DNA of 64,000 nucleotides from Incurvaria masculella (lineage: Eukaryota > Arthropoda > Insecta > Lepidoptera > Incurvariidae): positions 1,758,501 to 1,822,500 of the forward strand of contig OX335651.1 in NCBI GenBank assembly GCA_946894095.1, written 5' to 3'. The notes under the pieces are model-generated. The model saw only the letters and a list, made by a program, of their open reading frames with translations, made no database searches and was not told the origin of the DNA. Below are positions 20,373 to 30,745 of the stretch, piece by piece. Within the stretch, counting starts at the first letter, position 1. Every line of letters begins with the position of its first letter. Both the position numbers and the translations under genes were made by a program.

Positions 20373-22256
20373 ACTATTATTAAAAAAACGGGTTCCGTGG
20401 AGGGTTTTTTTTGTTCATTCGAATTTTTCAGGGGTATTTAATCGAAAATCGACGTTTTTATACTTTTCAAATGTTTTTATGTCCTTTCGTCAAAAACTTT
20501 GCATGGCCTTATTTTGCGCATCCAAAAAATGTCTGCCCCCCCCCCCCTCCCCCAGAGATACCCTTGGGTATTTCACCTAACCATCTGATTGAGCTCATAC
20601 AAAATGATGGCGAGAACAAAGTTCAATGCGGTTGACGTGTCGAGTCTGCACGTGACCGTTTACGTCAGGAAACTGTGACGTCACACAGTTGGTTGAAATG
20701 TAACGTAACCGCGATATCTCGCTGCTGGGATCGTCACCTAACTCCTGCGTCACGTTATGTAACCTAAGCGATATGATGCCGGAGAGCATTGTTTTTGCAT
20801 TATTGTGATCGGGTTTGCGTATTAAGCAGTCGTTGTTATTACAATTAAAAATAAACGCATCAAAATCCAGTTTTCTTAAAGCCGGGCAACCGGATTCAGA
20901 GTAAATTCCACACGAATCTGCGAAATAGTATGTAGCTATTGTGATGATAGTTGTAATGAAGGAATTATTATGGTGCGAAAACGGTACTTTTATGTCATAC
21001 ACCTGGGTACCCCATTATTTCTTGGACGGATTGATTAGACCTCTCAACAAATCTAATCAATCTCTGAAACGATTTTTAATGACATATTTTCGAGTACATG
21101 ACATTTCGGTTTTAACATACTCATTCAAAAACACCATTCGGTTATTTAGATTTATTATAGATTTTTCAGGTGCGTATTTTCAGTACCAGGCTGGAAACAG
21201 CAAGTGCATTTTATTATTGCTGAATCCGAACAGTGTGACCAAAGAATTGTGGCCTTTTTAAATTTTAAAACAATTTTACCATCGGTAGTTTAATCCACGT
21301 ACTTCAGTTTATGGGTCTAAAGTAGCAGATATACTTAATACGATGTCATATTGGGTCAATACTAGTCATACCCTTTTTCAAAAACCGGATTACTTGCAGT
21401 AGATTTTTTGTATTTTATCGTACCAAATCGTTTTCAACTGGCATTTTGCGCTCAAAAATACTCTATACAACGTGCTTGAACTCTGTTTTTTCCAAACGTA
21501 TATTATTATTTCGAGGAAAAGACTGATATTGTCGGGAAACTTCAAGTAGGCTCTGATTATAGCAGGATAAAAACAGGATTCTATTAAAAAATAGGCACAA
21601 TACCAGGATATTTCTATTACATGACTACACTAAACGACAGAGGTTCGAGAAAATACTAGAAATTTAGCTTTAAAAATACTACACATAACGTACACCGTGT
21701 TACCTGACTTTATGGCCTTCAAGATTGTATGCCAATTATGGACTTCGAAATTATCAGAAAACTTCAAGACGATTATACTATGTAGAACTAAATGTTTGGG
21801 TCAGTGTTCGACTGAGCGAGCGCGAATAAGAACCGGGTATTACCGCTGGGTGTCCACTACGCCAATGGCTGCCACGAGATGTCGCGTCAGTTGCGTATTG
21901 CCGTGCGAGTTGCGTCGGTCGGATATGGCAGAGTCAACACGTCGATATCGGCCATGGTTAGATTTATGCTAATCACTCATCGAGCAGAGTCGCGGCGTCC
22001 GACGGAAGTCGGCCGTCGCGCGTCGGTACGATTGTTTGACGTGGACCAAAAACTACGTCGTTGATTATTTTTTTGATATTTCTGAGAGTTTACAATAATA
22101 ATAATATTTAGAGCATTTCGACACTTGTAGGTTACATACATTTATGATTCTTGATTGGTCAAGCATTTTGACTACTTAAGATGTTTTTGTAGAACCAGAC
22201 ATAGATAGCTTATACCAAACTTATAACTCACTTATAACTCACCAAATGGCTACTGG
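20373..22256. other. Unassigned stretch
   Basis: It contains a C tract at about 20536-20554, a minus-strand ORF of 135 codons (20595-21002) and an overlapping plus-strand ORF (20941-21261). Neither has a recognisable domain, and their overlap argues against both. A CpG-rich patch lies at about 21815-22050. The rest is AT-rich. Confidence 0.35.
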
Positions 22257-22346
22257 GCGGCATGCTTCCTTTTCTCACACTTGCTACAATAAACTGAATG
22301 GAAAACACAGACAGTTTTAATTGCCGCTTCAGCCTTCTATAATTCA
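22257..22346 (-). mobile_element. SINE-A body fragment, degraded
   Basis: ACTGAATGGAAAACACAGAC and TTTTAATTGCCGCTTCAGCC resemble the minus-strand SINE-A body. It abuts the truncated LINE that follows. Confidence 0.45.
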
Positions 22347-22365
22347 GAGCGACCTGCGTAGTTTC

Positions 22366-23600
22366 ACATTATAGTTGTATATGCCCATTTCCGGTTCAAT
22401 CGGGCAAGACATAGAACTAGTTATGTTTGCAGATGACATCTCAGTAGTTTTGAAAAACAAAAATATAATTGAACTACGGGAGGTTTTCTTGTCAGTAATT
22501 AAGTCGCTCACATCATGGTTTGAACACAATAATCTATTGTTAAATACTAATAAAACGAATGTAATGCATTTTGTTCTTGGGGCACATAGGCGTAAAAATA
22601 ATGAAGACGTAACCAATACTGTAGAGGAATTATCGTTAAACATGGCTAATGAATTAACTTTTCTGGGATTAATAATTGACAATAGATTCTGCTGGAAACC
22701 CCACATAGACAGTCTTGCTGGTAAACTGAGCTCAGCCTGTTATGCCATTAAAAAAATCAAGGAACTCTGTGGCACGCAAGCTGCAAAAACTGTCTACTTT
22801 GCTTACTTCGATAGTCTCATGTTGTATGGACTAATGTTTTGGGGAAATGCAGCAGAAGCAAATAGAATATTTGTCTTGCAAAAAAGAGCCTTGCGTTGTA
22901 TTCTTAGCATGAAAGCTATAGATTCTTGTAGGAATGTATTCAGCGAAATAGGAATTATGACCCTACCTAGCGCATATGTGTATCAAAATATCTGCCATGC
23001 TAGGAAATATAAGCACCATAATACCTTAAATGCTGATGTACATGACTACGATACTAGACATAAAACTGATTTACAAAATGTTAAGCATAGGTCATCAAAA
23101 TTTTCAAAAAGTTTTATATGCAATAGTATTAGGTTATACAACAAAATTCCAGAGGAGATCAGGAAATTAGGAGATAAATGTTTTAAGAGCAAATTGAAAT
23201 CAGTATTAATAAAAAAAAGCTACTACACTATCCAGGAAGCCTTATTAGATAGAAAACTTGTTTAAATTAAAGCTCATGACTACATACTTGACCGGGTACC
23301 TAACACGGTACTACCAATTAATTTTTTTTTTATTATTATTATTATTTTCTATTATTTTTATTTTTTCTGACATGGGTACTACATTGTAGTATGAATTTGT
23401 TTATTTACTAACTTATATTTAATTTGATATTACCTTGTATCAAAAATGACGATGGCTTTTTACACCTGAATAATTTAGATCATAATTCCTATTAATTTAG
23501 AATAAGATGTCATTATAGTAGTCAAGAGTTTGCTCCTCACCAATGTATATAATGTTCTTATAATAATGTTCTTTGTGAGCAGTAGTAATCAATCAATCAC
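22366..23600 (+). mobile_element. 5'-truncated LINE with AATC tail
   Basis: It includes the RT fragment plus about 330 bp of AT-rich 3' UTR, ending in AATCAATCAATC at about 23588-23599. The 5' break follows a SINE-A fragment directly. Confidence 0.8.
22375..23265 (+). pseudogene. Non-LTR retrotransposon reverse transcriptase, C-terminal half
   Basis: The 296 open codons start just before RT motif C (LVMFADDISVVL, catalytic FADD). The thumb follows: LNTNKTNVMHF, FLGLIIDNRFCWKPHI, the YG-LFWG motif (MLYGLMFWGN) and FVLQKRALRCI, then RLYNKIPEEIRKL. The frame has no stops to its TAA at 23263-23265. Endonuclease, RT fingers and palm motifs A/B are missing through 5' truncation, so it is not functional. 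It differs from the 1-2498 element and is closer in layout to the minus-strand fragment at 60618-61630. Confidence 0.9.
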
Positions 23601-23780
23601 TGTAAACTAGTTTGTAAGTATCACTGGAAAAAATAATAATACAATGACCAACCTGACGAAGTTTCTTGTCGGCTCTTCTTCGCCAGAAGTAATCGAACCG
23701 ACAGGAAAAAAAAAAGACGAATCCGAGTGTGTAATATACATCTAATGGAGGAAATAAAGAAACTGAAACTGAAACTATGA
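23601..23780 (+). mobile_element. Orphan LINE/SINE 3' end (family S), copy 1
   Basis: GAAGTTTCTTGTCGGCTCTT, CTTCGCCAGAAG, CGAATCCGAGTGTGTAATA and a CTGAAA repeat at the end. Related sequences lie at 34968-35066 and 53036-53195. It is likely the 3' end of an unlisted LINE family. Confidence 0.6.
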
Positions 23781-24370
23781 ATCGAACCAAAACAAAAACA
23801 CTCCAATAACATTAAACAAGCGCCAGTCAAGTTAAACACGAGATTACGTTTAAAGGCTAGACGCCTATTTTAATAAATGACTATGACTAATGCCTGTCTT
23901 CTTTTTCACGAAAAAAAAAGATAAACGAAATAAGTGTTTTTATGTTTTGTTTTCTATGTATTAACTTACTCTCATGTGTTTTTTAATTACTTACTGTAGT
24001 AATGTCATCTGAACTATATAATCTGTTACCAGTGTTTTAGTGAGAAAGATTTAGGATATAGGCTATTGTTATATTTGTTATATTTGTTACATTTCTTATT
24101 TACTATGTCATTTGATTTATTTCTGTTTTTTCTCCATAAATAAATAAATAAAGAGACAAGTTATCGGTCACGGTGTTATCGGAAAAGTGTCACTAGGACA
24201 CTTTTCCAGTGTTGCTCCCATCCGCCAAAAGCGCGATAAGAAGATAAGAAACCTATCGGCTTTATTATATTAGTATAGATATGATTCTTCCGAAAAACTT
24301 GACCTGTATCGAGAGTCCAGAACTATTGTTTTTAAATTATCACACCGTATTTCTATAATTGAATGTTTTT
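23781..24370. other. Unassigned stretch
   Basis: AT-rich, with an AAAT repeat at about 24138-24153 that may be a LINE tail and a hairpin with 11-bp arms (GGAAAAGTGTC) at 24180-24206. Confidence 0.35.
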
Positions 24371-24790
24371 AAAATGGCTTACCGGTGATTTATTTGGTAG
24401 AAACTACGAACGAAAATGGCTTACCGGTGATTTATTTGGTAGAAACTACGAACGAAAATGGCTTACCGGTGATTTATTTGGTAGAAACTACGAACGAAAA
24501 TGGCTTACCGGTGATTTATTTGGTAGAATCTACGAACGAAAATGGCTTACCGGTGATTTATTTGGTAGAAACTACGAACGAAAATGGCTTACCGGTGATT
24601 TATTTGGTAGAAACTACAAACGAAAATGGCTTACCGGTGATTTATTTGGTAGAAACTACGAACGAAAATGGCTTACCGGTGATTTATTTGGTAGAAACTA
24701 CGAACTAAAATGGCTTACCGGTGATTTATTTGGAAGAAACTACGAACGAAAATGGCTTACCGGTGATTTATTTGGTAGAAACTACGAACG
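24371..24790 (+). repeat. 42-bp minisatellite, 10 copies
   Basis: Ten head-to-tail units with period exactly 42 bp, each starting AAAATGGCTTACCGGTG. Only isolated substitutions separate the units (for example in units 4, 6, 8 and 9). Because 42 is a multiple of 3, two plus-strand frames stay open; one, from an ATG at 24363, encodes ten KWLTGDLFGRNYER repeats in a 173-aa ORF. No domain or signal is seen, so coding is unproven. Confidence 0.95.
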
Positions 24791-24860
24791 AAAGGTTCTA
24801 CGTTTCGGACCGAGCGTTCGATCCATTCTCGAGAGACTGAACTCGCGACGAACGACTGTT

Positions 24861-25381
24861 CTGAAGCCTTATTCTGCTAATTGATAACTGCGCGCGTTAT
24901 GTTTGTGTTTTCTCAAAACCGCATGTTTCGCGCGAAATGGTATTCTACTAGCGCAGTTTGCAGAACGCATGCGTTGTGTTTGTGTTTTATTCGCAAACTC
25001 GTAACGCGCGCTCATGTTCTCGTGGTCCGTGTGTTTTACCGAAAACTTGCGGTTTTGAGAATTCTATTTGTCAAATTCGGAGCATCGCATCGCCGAACTT
25101 CGAAAATCACTTTTCTACATTACGTTGGCATATCGCTGTCTTTTTCTTTTCGTATGTCATATTTGAGTGAGAAAATAACTGTCAAAATCGTGACAGGTTA
25201 TTTTACCCTGTAGGCGGCGCGCAAGCCAAACCACTCCAAAGACAATAACAAAACGCGTGTGTGAATTAGCTGAATACCGGATCTTGGAAACCGCACTCGA
25301 AACTTAGCGTGTTATGTTTGACGGAAACATAACTTATACGGTATGGTTTGAAATTGGACAAATAGCAGAATCGGGCTTCTG
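24861..25381 (-). mobile_element. TIR-520 element, copy 2 (inverted)
   Basis: It starts CTGAAGCCTTATTCTGCTA and ends AGCAGAATCGGGCTTCT, and is the reverse complement of 16053-16573 with moderate divergence. The minisatellite ends 70 bp upstream. Confidence 0.8.
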
Positions 25382-25838
25382 GGGTCCAGCATCTAATAAC
25401 TCTCTCTTGTGGAATCGAATAGATTCTCGGAGATCTATAAACCTTATCTAAATTATCTCTTATTGGAAGTATTAACTGCCATTGAATGACCTCTCCGTTT
25501 ATCCCCGCGCCGCGCCACCGCCGCCTCCTCCGTGATGGTTACGTAATATTCGAACACTTGCTCTCGCGGTCCGGTTGGTACCGTATCGATGACATCACTC
25601 AATTATTTAGAGAATAGCTAACGGCGGAGTGGAGCAAGGTGTGTGTACCGAGCGACGCCAGGATTCCCTTATAAGTTGTGTCTCATTACAAATATTGCTG
25701 TGACATTTAGTTACCTGGAGAAGAGAGCATAGAAAGAAAAATATACTTTTTCGTCACAAAAGGTAGAGTAGTAGAGCAATACTGATCTAGAAGCTAGATC
25801 AGTCCCTAGATAGCGCTTTCGAAAAATAATAAAGAAAA
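25382..25838. other. Unassigned stretch with CpG-rich patch
   Basis: CpG-rich at about 25498-25660. A small perfect palindrome, CTGATCTAG-AAG-CTAGATCAG, lies at about 25781-25801. No gene is recognised. Confidence 0.35.
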
Positions 25839-26146
25839 ACCGGCCAAGTGCGAGTCGAACTCGCACACGAAGGGTTCCGTACCATCGTAAAAAAATTTAT
25901 ACAAAAAATCACGTTTTTTGTATGGGGACCCCCTTTAATTTTAATTATTTCCAAATCTTACCTATTTGTTGTTATAGCGGCAAAATAAATACACACTCTG
26001 TGAAAATTTCAGCTGTCTATCTGTTACGGTTACTGAGATACAGCCCTGTGACAGACGGACAGACGGACGGACGGACGGACGGACGGACGGACAGCGGAGG
26101 CTTAGTAATAGGGTTCCGTTTTCACCCTTTGGGTACGGAACCCTAA
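25839..26146 (+). mobile_element. GGAC-element, full-length reference copy
   Basis: It runs from ACCGGCCAAGTGCGAGTCG through GGTTCCGTACCATCGT, a short AT segment, TTTGTTGTTATAGCGGCAAA, GATACAGCCCTGTGACAG and a GGAC repeat of about 35 bp, to GTTCCGTTTTCACCC and GGGTACGGAACCCTAA. Both ends can form hairpins (GCGAGTC/GACTCGC; GGGTTCCGT/ACGGAACCC), and the CTAA end fits the CTRR rule of Helitrons. No protein is encoded. Confidence 0.88.
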
Positions 26147-26351
26147 AAACGAATGAACCAATAGATTTGCGATTTGGAGGAAACATTCCTTTAATACCAC
26201 AGAGGTGCACTAATTTATATTTACATTTATTTATTCGGGAAGTCAACAGCTTTTATAAACATATATACAGTTATAAACATATATAGTATATACATATATA
26301 CATATTATACAGTAACAAAAATGCAAAACATAAACCGATAACAGATTTCCA

Positions 26352-26690
26352 CTTTTTTTTTATGTGACTGGACATGGATGGCTAATACCACACCATCTGT
26401 CATGGTATTAGCCCAATACACCACCATGGGAACTAGGTGCCATGCCAGGACCTTTCTTATATTGCACGGCTACATTGAACTGGATGGAAAACACGGACAA
26501 TTTTCATTGCCGCTTCGACCGTCGTTCATTCAATGCGATGGTAACAACCCGGGCGGGATTAACCCTAAGGGCAGCCTCTCTCAACGGTCGAATGGTCACC
26601 CATCCAAGACCAGACCGGACCCAGCATTGCTTAATTTCGGAGAGCGATCGCCGAAGTGTCGCGCCGCTGGGCTATTGAGGCTGATACTAA
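26352..26690 (-). mobile_element. SINE-A, tRNA/5S chimeric head (5S-like subtype)
   Basis: The minus strand reads TTGAGGCTGATACT-side flank, an A-box region (TAGCCCAGCGGC), GATCGCTCTCCGAAATTAAG, GGTCTGGTCTTGGATGGG and TGACCATTCGACC, then the body with a deletion in its first part, ending in an A-rich tail at about 26352. The 5S match covers box A, the intermediate element and box C. Confidence 0.87.
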
Positions 26691-27117
26691 AAAAAGTACT
26701 TATACTAAAAAGATTGTGCTCCATCTGTATTCGTGTATGATGGTGAGAGGTGGTGATAGATTGTGTGGGGGTGTGTGTGAGGGTGTGTATGTTTATGTAA
26801 AATGTGTGTAAAAAGTGTAAATCATCTTGATATAAATATATAAATGGGTAGAGAGAGGAGACTAAGGAGAGATTTATTTTAATTCAATTTATTGTTTTCA
26901 TAAATCATTAATGACCCCAAGGTATCCCTGAATTAAGAGATCTTCCAACTCCGAAGGAATGTAGGTCCTTTCTCTAATGTGGAGAATGCTCATCGGAACT
27001 GCATAACGCTGTCCCTCCGTCCATTTCTACCACCGCTTATTGCGGAACAGGCTGCCATTTACCGTCGACATTCCGGAAAGAAGGACTAGATTCTCAAATT
27101 ACAAAAAAAAAATTAAC
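26691..27117. other. Unassigned stretch
   Basis: It contains a GT-rich run (about 26763-26820) and GCATAACGCTGTCCCTCCGT near 27003, a phrase related to one near 15706. No gene is seen. Confidence 0.35.
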
Positions 27118-27124
27118 AAAAAAA

Positions 27125-27713
27125 ATAACCGACTTCAAAGAAAAAGCACTAAAAAGTAAAAAATAATTTCCATTTTTGTATTACGATTTCTGTTATTTTT
27201 TGAGTCGGCGCAAGCCGGGCACGCGCTGCGCCAATCAAGAGAACCTAACCTAACCTAACCTTGGCTGACACCGACTCAAAAAATAACAGAAATCGTAACT
27301 ACAAAAATGGAAATTATTTTTTACTTTTTAGTGCTTTTTCTTTGAAGTCGGTTATTTTTTTTGTTAATTTTTTTTTTGTTTATTTTTAGTGAATCTGAAG
27401 TACACTAACTAATTTGTACACGTCCTTTCCAATAAAAAAAGAATCACCGAAATCGGTTGGCGTTATATTGAGTTATTCGTCCATTTGTCGCGCACATCTT
27501 AATACAAATTTAAGACTTTTATGATTTTCTCATGGATATCATTGTCAGAACTTAACCAAATTAAAATGGGACCACTTGGAAAGCACTAGCTATCATTTAA
27601 AAAAAATAATCATCAAAATCGGTTCACCCAGGCAAAAGTTATGAGGTAACAAACATAAAAAAAAAAACATACAGACGAATTGATAACCTCCTCCTTTTTT
27701 TGAAGTCGGTTAA
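27125..27713 (+). mobile_element. Hairpin element, copy 2 (complete)
   Basis: The ends are TAACCGACTTCAAAG and GAAGTCGGTTA. The left 240 bp is an almost perfect inverted repeat with arms of about 90 bp (AAAAAGCACTAAAAAGTAAA and its complement). The loop holds GCGCTGCGCCAATCAAGAG and CCTAACCTAACCTAACC. The right part matches copies at 7533 and 60866. It is non-coding. Confidence 0.85.
27244..27260 (+). repeat. Short CCTAA repeat in hairpin loop
   Basis: CCTAACCTAACCTAACC matches the insect telomere repeat TTAGG read on the other strand. The other two hairpin-element copies lack it. Confidence 0.8.
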
Positions 27714-27838
27714 AAATAGGCAAAATAAAATAAAAATAATGGAGACCCCATACAAAAAAAGCGATTTTTTTGTGTTAAATCTTATACGATGGTACGGAAC
27801 CCTTCGTGTGCGAGTCCGACTCGCACTTGGCTGGTTTT
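27714..27838 (-). mobile_element. GGAC-element left-end fragment
   Basis: In plus-strand reading: GGAGACCCCATACAAAAAAA, ACGATGGTACGGAACCC and GCGAGTCCGACTCGCACTTG then GCTGG. It directly abuts the hairpin element. Confidence 0.75.
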
Positions 27839-27854
27839 TTCGTTCTTAGAAAAC

Positions 27855-28100
27855 TTAATATCGCAACGTCGTTGTCGCCGTCGGTATCGGCCGTCACTGC
27901 GGCGAGTGGAGGAGAATTCCACTGGCCGCGATGGTGAACTCGACAAAAACCCAACGCGAGCTATTGTCCGTAACGGGACAGACGCCGCCGCCGCCGCGCC
28001 GCCTTGCCTCTAGCTCAGGCTCAGCTAGCCAGTTCCTGCTCTGCATTTAGCGGGGCGGCCTCGGTGCCCGTGCGAGACCGGAGACGATCGACAAGTACAC
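27855..28100 (+). other. CpG-rich patch with small ORF
   Basis: A CpG-dense interval. An ATG at 27931 in good context (GCCGCGATGG) opens a 39-codon ORF to TAG at 28048-28050, with a run of four prolines followed by a Ser/Ala-rich stretch. It could be a first exon or an upstream ORF; no family is recognised. Confidence 0.25.
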
Positions 28101-28260
28101 ACATATAACTCGTACTCACTCGAGAATATTTAATAGTGACTTGTGCAGTAACTCATCCGAGGTCAGGAGCTTGCAATTCTTGCGCTAATCAGTTTACGTA
28201 CGGAATAAACACTCCTGAATCCTTACTGAGTCAGCAAATAACTTAAGAACTCTCTGGGGG

Positions 28261-28643
28261 TCAGCCTCGGTAGCCCAGAGGTACGACGCCTTGCGATTCG
28301 ATGCTAAGCTGTAATGTAAGCTGGGTAAGCACCTCTGAGCGCGGTTGGGTTCTGGATGGGTGACCATTTTCAACCGTGATTCAGATTCCACGTAAAACTG
28401 TAGGTCCCCAATCCTTACTTACTAGGTGGTAGGGTTTAATCCCTCCCCGGTTGGTAGCATAGCATTGAATGAACGATGGTCTAAGCGGTAATGAAACATT
28501 GTCCGTTTTTTTCCACCCAGTTCAATGTAGCCGAGCAATATATAGGAGGTCCTGACATGGCACCTAGTTCCCATGTGGTGTGTTAGGCTTATATCTGACG
28601 TTCAGTTTTGTATTAGCCATTCATGTCCAGTTACATAAAAAAA
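28261..28643 (+). mobile_element. SINE-A, tRNA/5S chimeric head (derived subtype)
   Basis: TCAGCCTCGGTAGCCCAGAG, GCGATTCGATGCTAAGCTG, GAGCGCGGTTGGGTTCTGG, TGGATGGGTGACC, then the full shared body and tail ending ATGTCCAGTTACATAAAAAA. A near-complete copy. Confidence 0.88.
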
Positions 28644-28828
28644 CATGGTAAATGAACTCACCGGCTGTACAGGCAAGGAAGTGATAATTCGACTTTTAGC
28701 TGCATTTCGCACCATGCTAACTAGTGAATTATGGTTAAATTTTCCGTTAGCATGATACAGAATGCAATTAAACGCAGATTTAACCACTCACTTGTCTGTT
28801 CACCCTGCAAATTCATTTACCATGGTAA
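28644..28828. mobile_element. PAL-180 palindromic MITE, copy 2
   Basis: Outer arms CATGGTAAATGAACTCA and AATTCATTTACCATG, and inner arms TGCATTTCGCACCATGCTAA and GTTAGCATGATACAGAATGC. It was inserted directly at the A-tail of the preceding SINE-A. Confidence 0.65.
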
Positions 28829-28971
28829 CACCCCTGATTTATGCAAAAACGGAATGACTTAATCAAATTTCAATTATGCAAATCTGAAGCGAAATACAAG
28901 TAAAAAATCCCATTGTCTTCATTGTTCAATAAATGCGGTAGTGATACTGGTCCAGACAGGTTGATCCTACA

Positions 28972-29140
28972 ATTCAACTGGACATACCATATCTACTAAC
29001 ATAATATTACCCCAACGCATCGAATTTCTGCAGTAATTTGGTGCTATGCCTGCATGTTCCATTTATTATCACGACCATATTGCCGCTTTGACTATATTTC
29101 ATCCAATGCGATGATACCAGCAGGGGAAGGCTTAACCCTA
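28972..29140 (-). mobile_element. SINE-A, degraded, head lost
   Basis: CAACTGGACATACCATATC, GGTGCTATGCCTGCATGTTC, CATATTGCCGCTTTGAC and CCAATGCGATGATACCAG follow the minus-strand body with many changes. Confidence 0.55.
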
Positions 29141-29459
29141 TCACGTTTTGTATGGATTGTTTTTGAAGCTACTATCAAAATTCGAAAGCCAATAAGCGTG
29201 TCGTCGGGCACCTCATATATAAAGTCCTGGCACACGCCATATGGCGCAGGCGAATTAAGGCTGTCGTAAAATCACTGGAAATCTAAGATAAAAAAATAAT
29301 AAGAAAGGCATTGGATAAAGCCATTGGCCAAGGCTCAACTTTGCGCGGCGACTGCCGCCATTAAGCTAGCGAAATCGTCTTCCTGGCCCTAAAATATCCC
29401 TACCCCTAAAAGTTTTCAGATTTGAATCTATTTTTTTTTTACTTGAGAAAGCTGTATCC

Positions 29460-29845
29460 TCAGCCTCAGTGGCCCAGTGGCGCGACACTTCGGCGATCGC
29501 TCTCCGAAGTTAAGCAACGCTGGGTCCGGTCTGGTCTTGGATGGGTGACCATTCGACCGTTGAGAGAGGCTGGCCGTGGTTCGGATTCCACGTTAAGCTG
29601 TAGGTCCCCTTCCTTACTTACTAGGTGGTAGGGTTTATCCCGCCCGGGTTGGTACCATCGCATTGGATGAACGATGGTCGAAGCGGCAATGAAAAATTGT
29701 CCGTGTTTTCCATCCAGTTCAATGTAGCCGGGCAATATAAAGAAGGTCCTGGCATGGCACCTAGTTCCCATGTGGTGTGTTGGGCTAATACCATGACAGA
29801 ACTTGTGGTATTAGCCATCCATGTCCAGTCACATAAAAAAATATA
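29460..29845 (+). mobile_element. SINE-A, best-preserved 5S-like chimeric head
   Basis: An A-box-like TGGCCCAGTGG lies at 29470-29480, 5S box A-like AAGTTAAGCAAC at 29507-29518, GGTCTGGTC, and 5S box C-like TGGATGGGTGACC at 29538-29550. GTGGTTCGGATTCCACG follows, which folds as a T-arm, then the whole shared body (TAGGTGGTAGGG, CCGCCCGGGTTGGTACC, GGTCCTGGCATGGCACC) and tail ATCCATGTCCAGTCACAT plus A-run. It would be transcribed by RNA polymerase III and mobilised by a LINE. Confidence 0.92.
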
Positions 29846-30240
29846 TTTTTGTCCGTATATTTTTGATTTTTGTAAATATAATTCAATAACTAAAATTCAA
29901 AAATTACCGTAAAATTAGACAACTTTTTTCCAATGTTTATATTTATATTTATATTTTATTATTATATTTTTTCAATCAAAGAGAAATATTAAAAATTCAA
30001 AACTACAGACGTAGATTTCGAAAATATATTTAAGAATCCAAATTTTCCAAAACCTAGTTACACATTAAGAACATGTAAACAGTTAGCGCCCGTAGTATGG
30101 AAACTTGATATGGTAACGCCTTTTTAACAAAACAAAATTGAGCAGCGAAAATTCGTGACCATTATCAAAATGGAAAATAAATTTGCGCAAGCAAAAGGCG
30201 TAACCTCTTGAACGAGAGGCAGGACCCAGAGCCCTGAGCT
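29846..30240. other. Unassigned AT-rich stretch
   Basis: Very AT-rich, with TTTATA repeats. No gene or repeat family is recognised. Confidence 0.35.
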
Positions 30241-30745
30241 ATGAAAATGAAATGAAATGAAAACGAAATGAAATGAAATGAAAATATTCTTTATTGCTTA
30301 CAACTATTACATAGTATGCAAAGGCGAGCTTATTGCCAAAGGCAATCTCTAACAGCTAACCTTAATATTAGAAAATATATTAAGAGGTAGCAAGAAACAA
30401 TAAATTACTTAAAACTAAGCACCATAATCACACTTAAAAAACATTAGATAACTTAAAACTATATAAACAGAAAATATTTGATTGATTTAATTGTTATAAC
30501 ATGTCAAGGATTTTAATTTTAGCTTAAAAATAGACAAGGAAGCACTTTCCCTAATAGTAAGAGGCAATTGATTCCACAATCGTGCTGAGTGAACTGTAAA
30601 AGAACCCGAATAAGCAGTGGAAGAATGTGACGGAATAAGGAGCAGGAGCTAGAGCCGCCCGTTGTAAAAGAACTCCTGCCACCACGGCAAGCAGCAGAGT
30701 CACTCAGATGACCGCAATAATACAATGATGTAACGCATTCCATCG
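30241..30745 (-). mobile_element. CR1/Jockey-group LINE 3' end
   Basis: On the minus strand the RT C-terminal remnant (30487-30648) is followed by about 180 bp of UTR, TTGCAATAAGC-type sequence and CAATAAAGAATA, then a TTTCA repeat tail (ATGAA repeats on the plus strand at 30241-30287). The upstream limit is approximate. Confidence 0.75.
30487..30648 (-). pseudogene. LINE reverse transcriptase C-terminus remnant
   Basis: The minus-strand frame reads LLLIPSHSSTAYSGSFTVHS then ARLWNQLPLTIRE, then IFKLKLKSL, then a stop at 30487-30489. This aligns with the C-terminus of the LINE at 3-2498 (SFTVHAARLWNSLP, FKLKVKEF). An upstream stop and frame change show it is dead. Confidence 0.8.

Noticed and set aside
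20595..21002. 135-codon minus-strand ORF as a host gene
   Set aside because: No domain, no splice context, and it overlaps an ORF on the other strand. Kept only as an unassigned stretch.
24371..24790. CRISPR-like array
   Set aside because: The 42-bp units are contiguous with no spacers and the context is an animal genome; it is a minisatellite.
26020..26110. GGAC/GTCC repeats as independent microsatellites
   Set aside because: In every case they sit at the same position inside the GGAC-element, so they are part of that family.
29500..29550. Genuine 5S rRNA gene
   Set aside because: Only the internal control region is similar, the ends of 5S are absent, and the segment is embedded in a SINE.
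29466..29818. Recurring ORFs such as MPGPSLYCPATLNWMENTDN
   Set aside because: Similar peptides recur at 18.7, 26.4, 29.5 and 32.1 kb, but all lie in the SINE-A body. They reflect DNA homology of a non-coding repeat.
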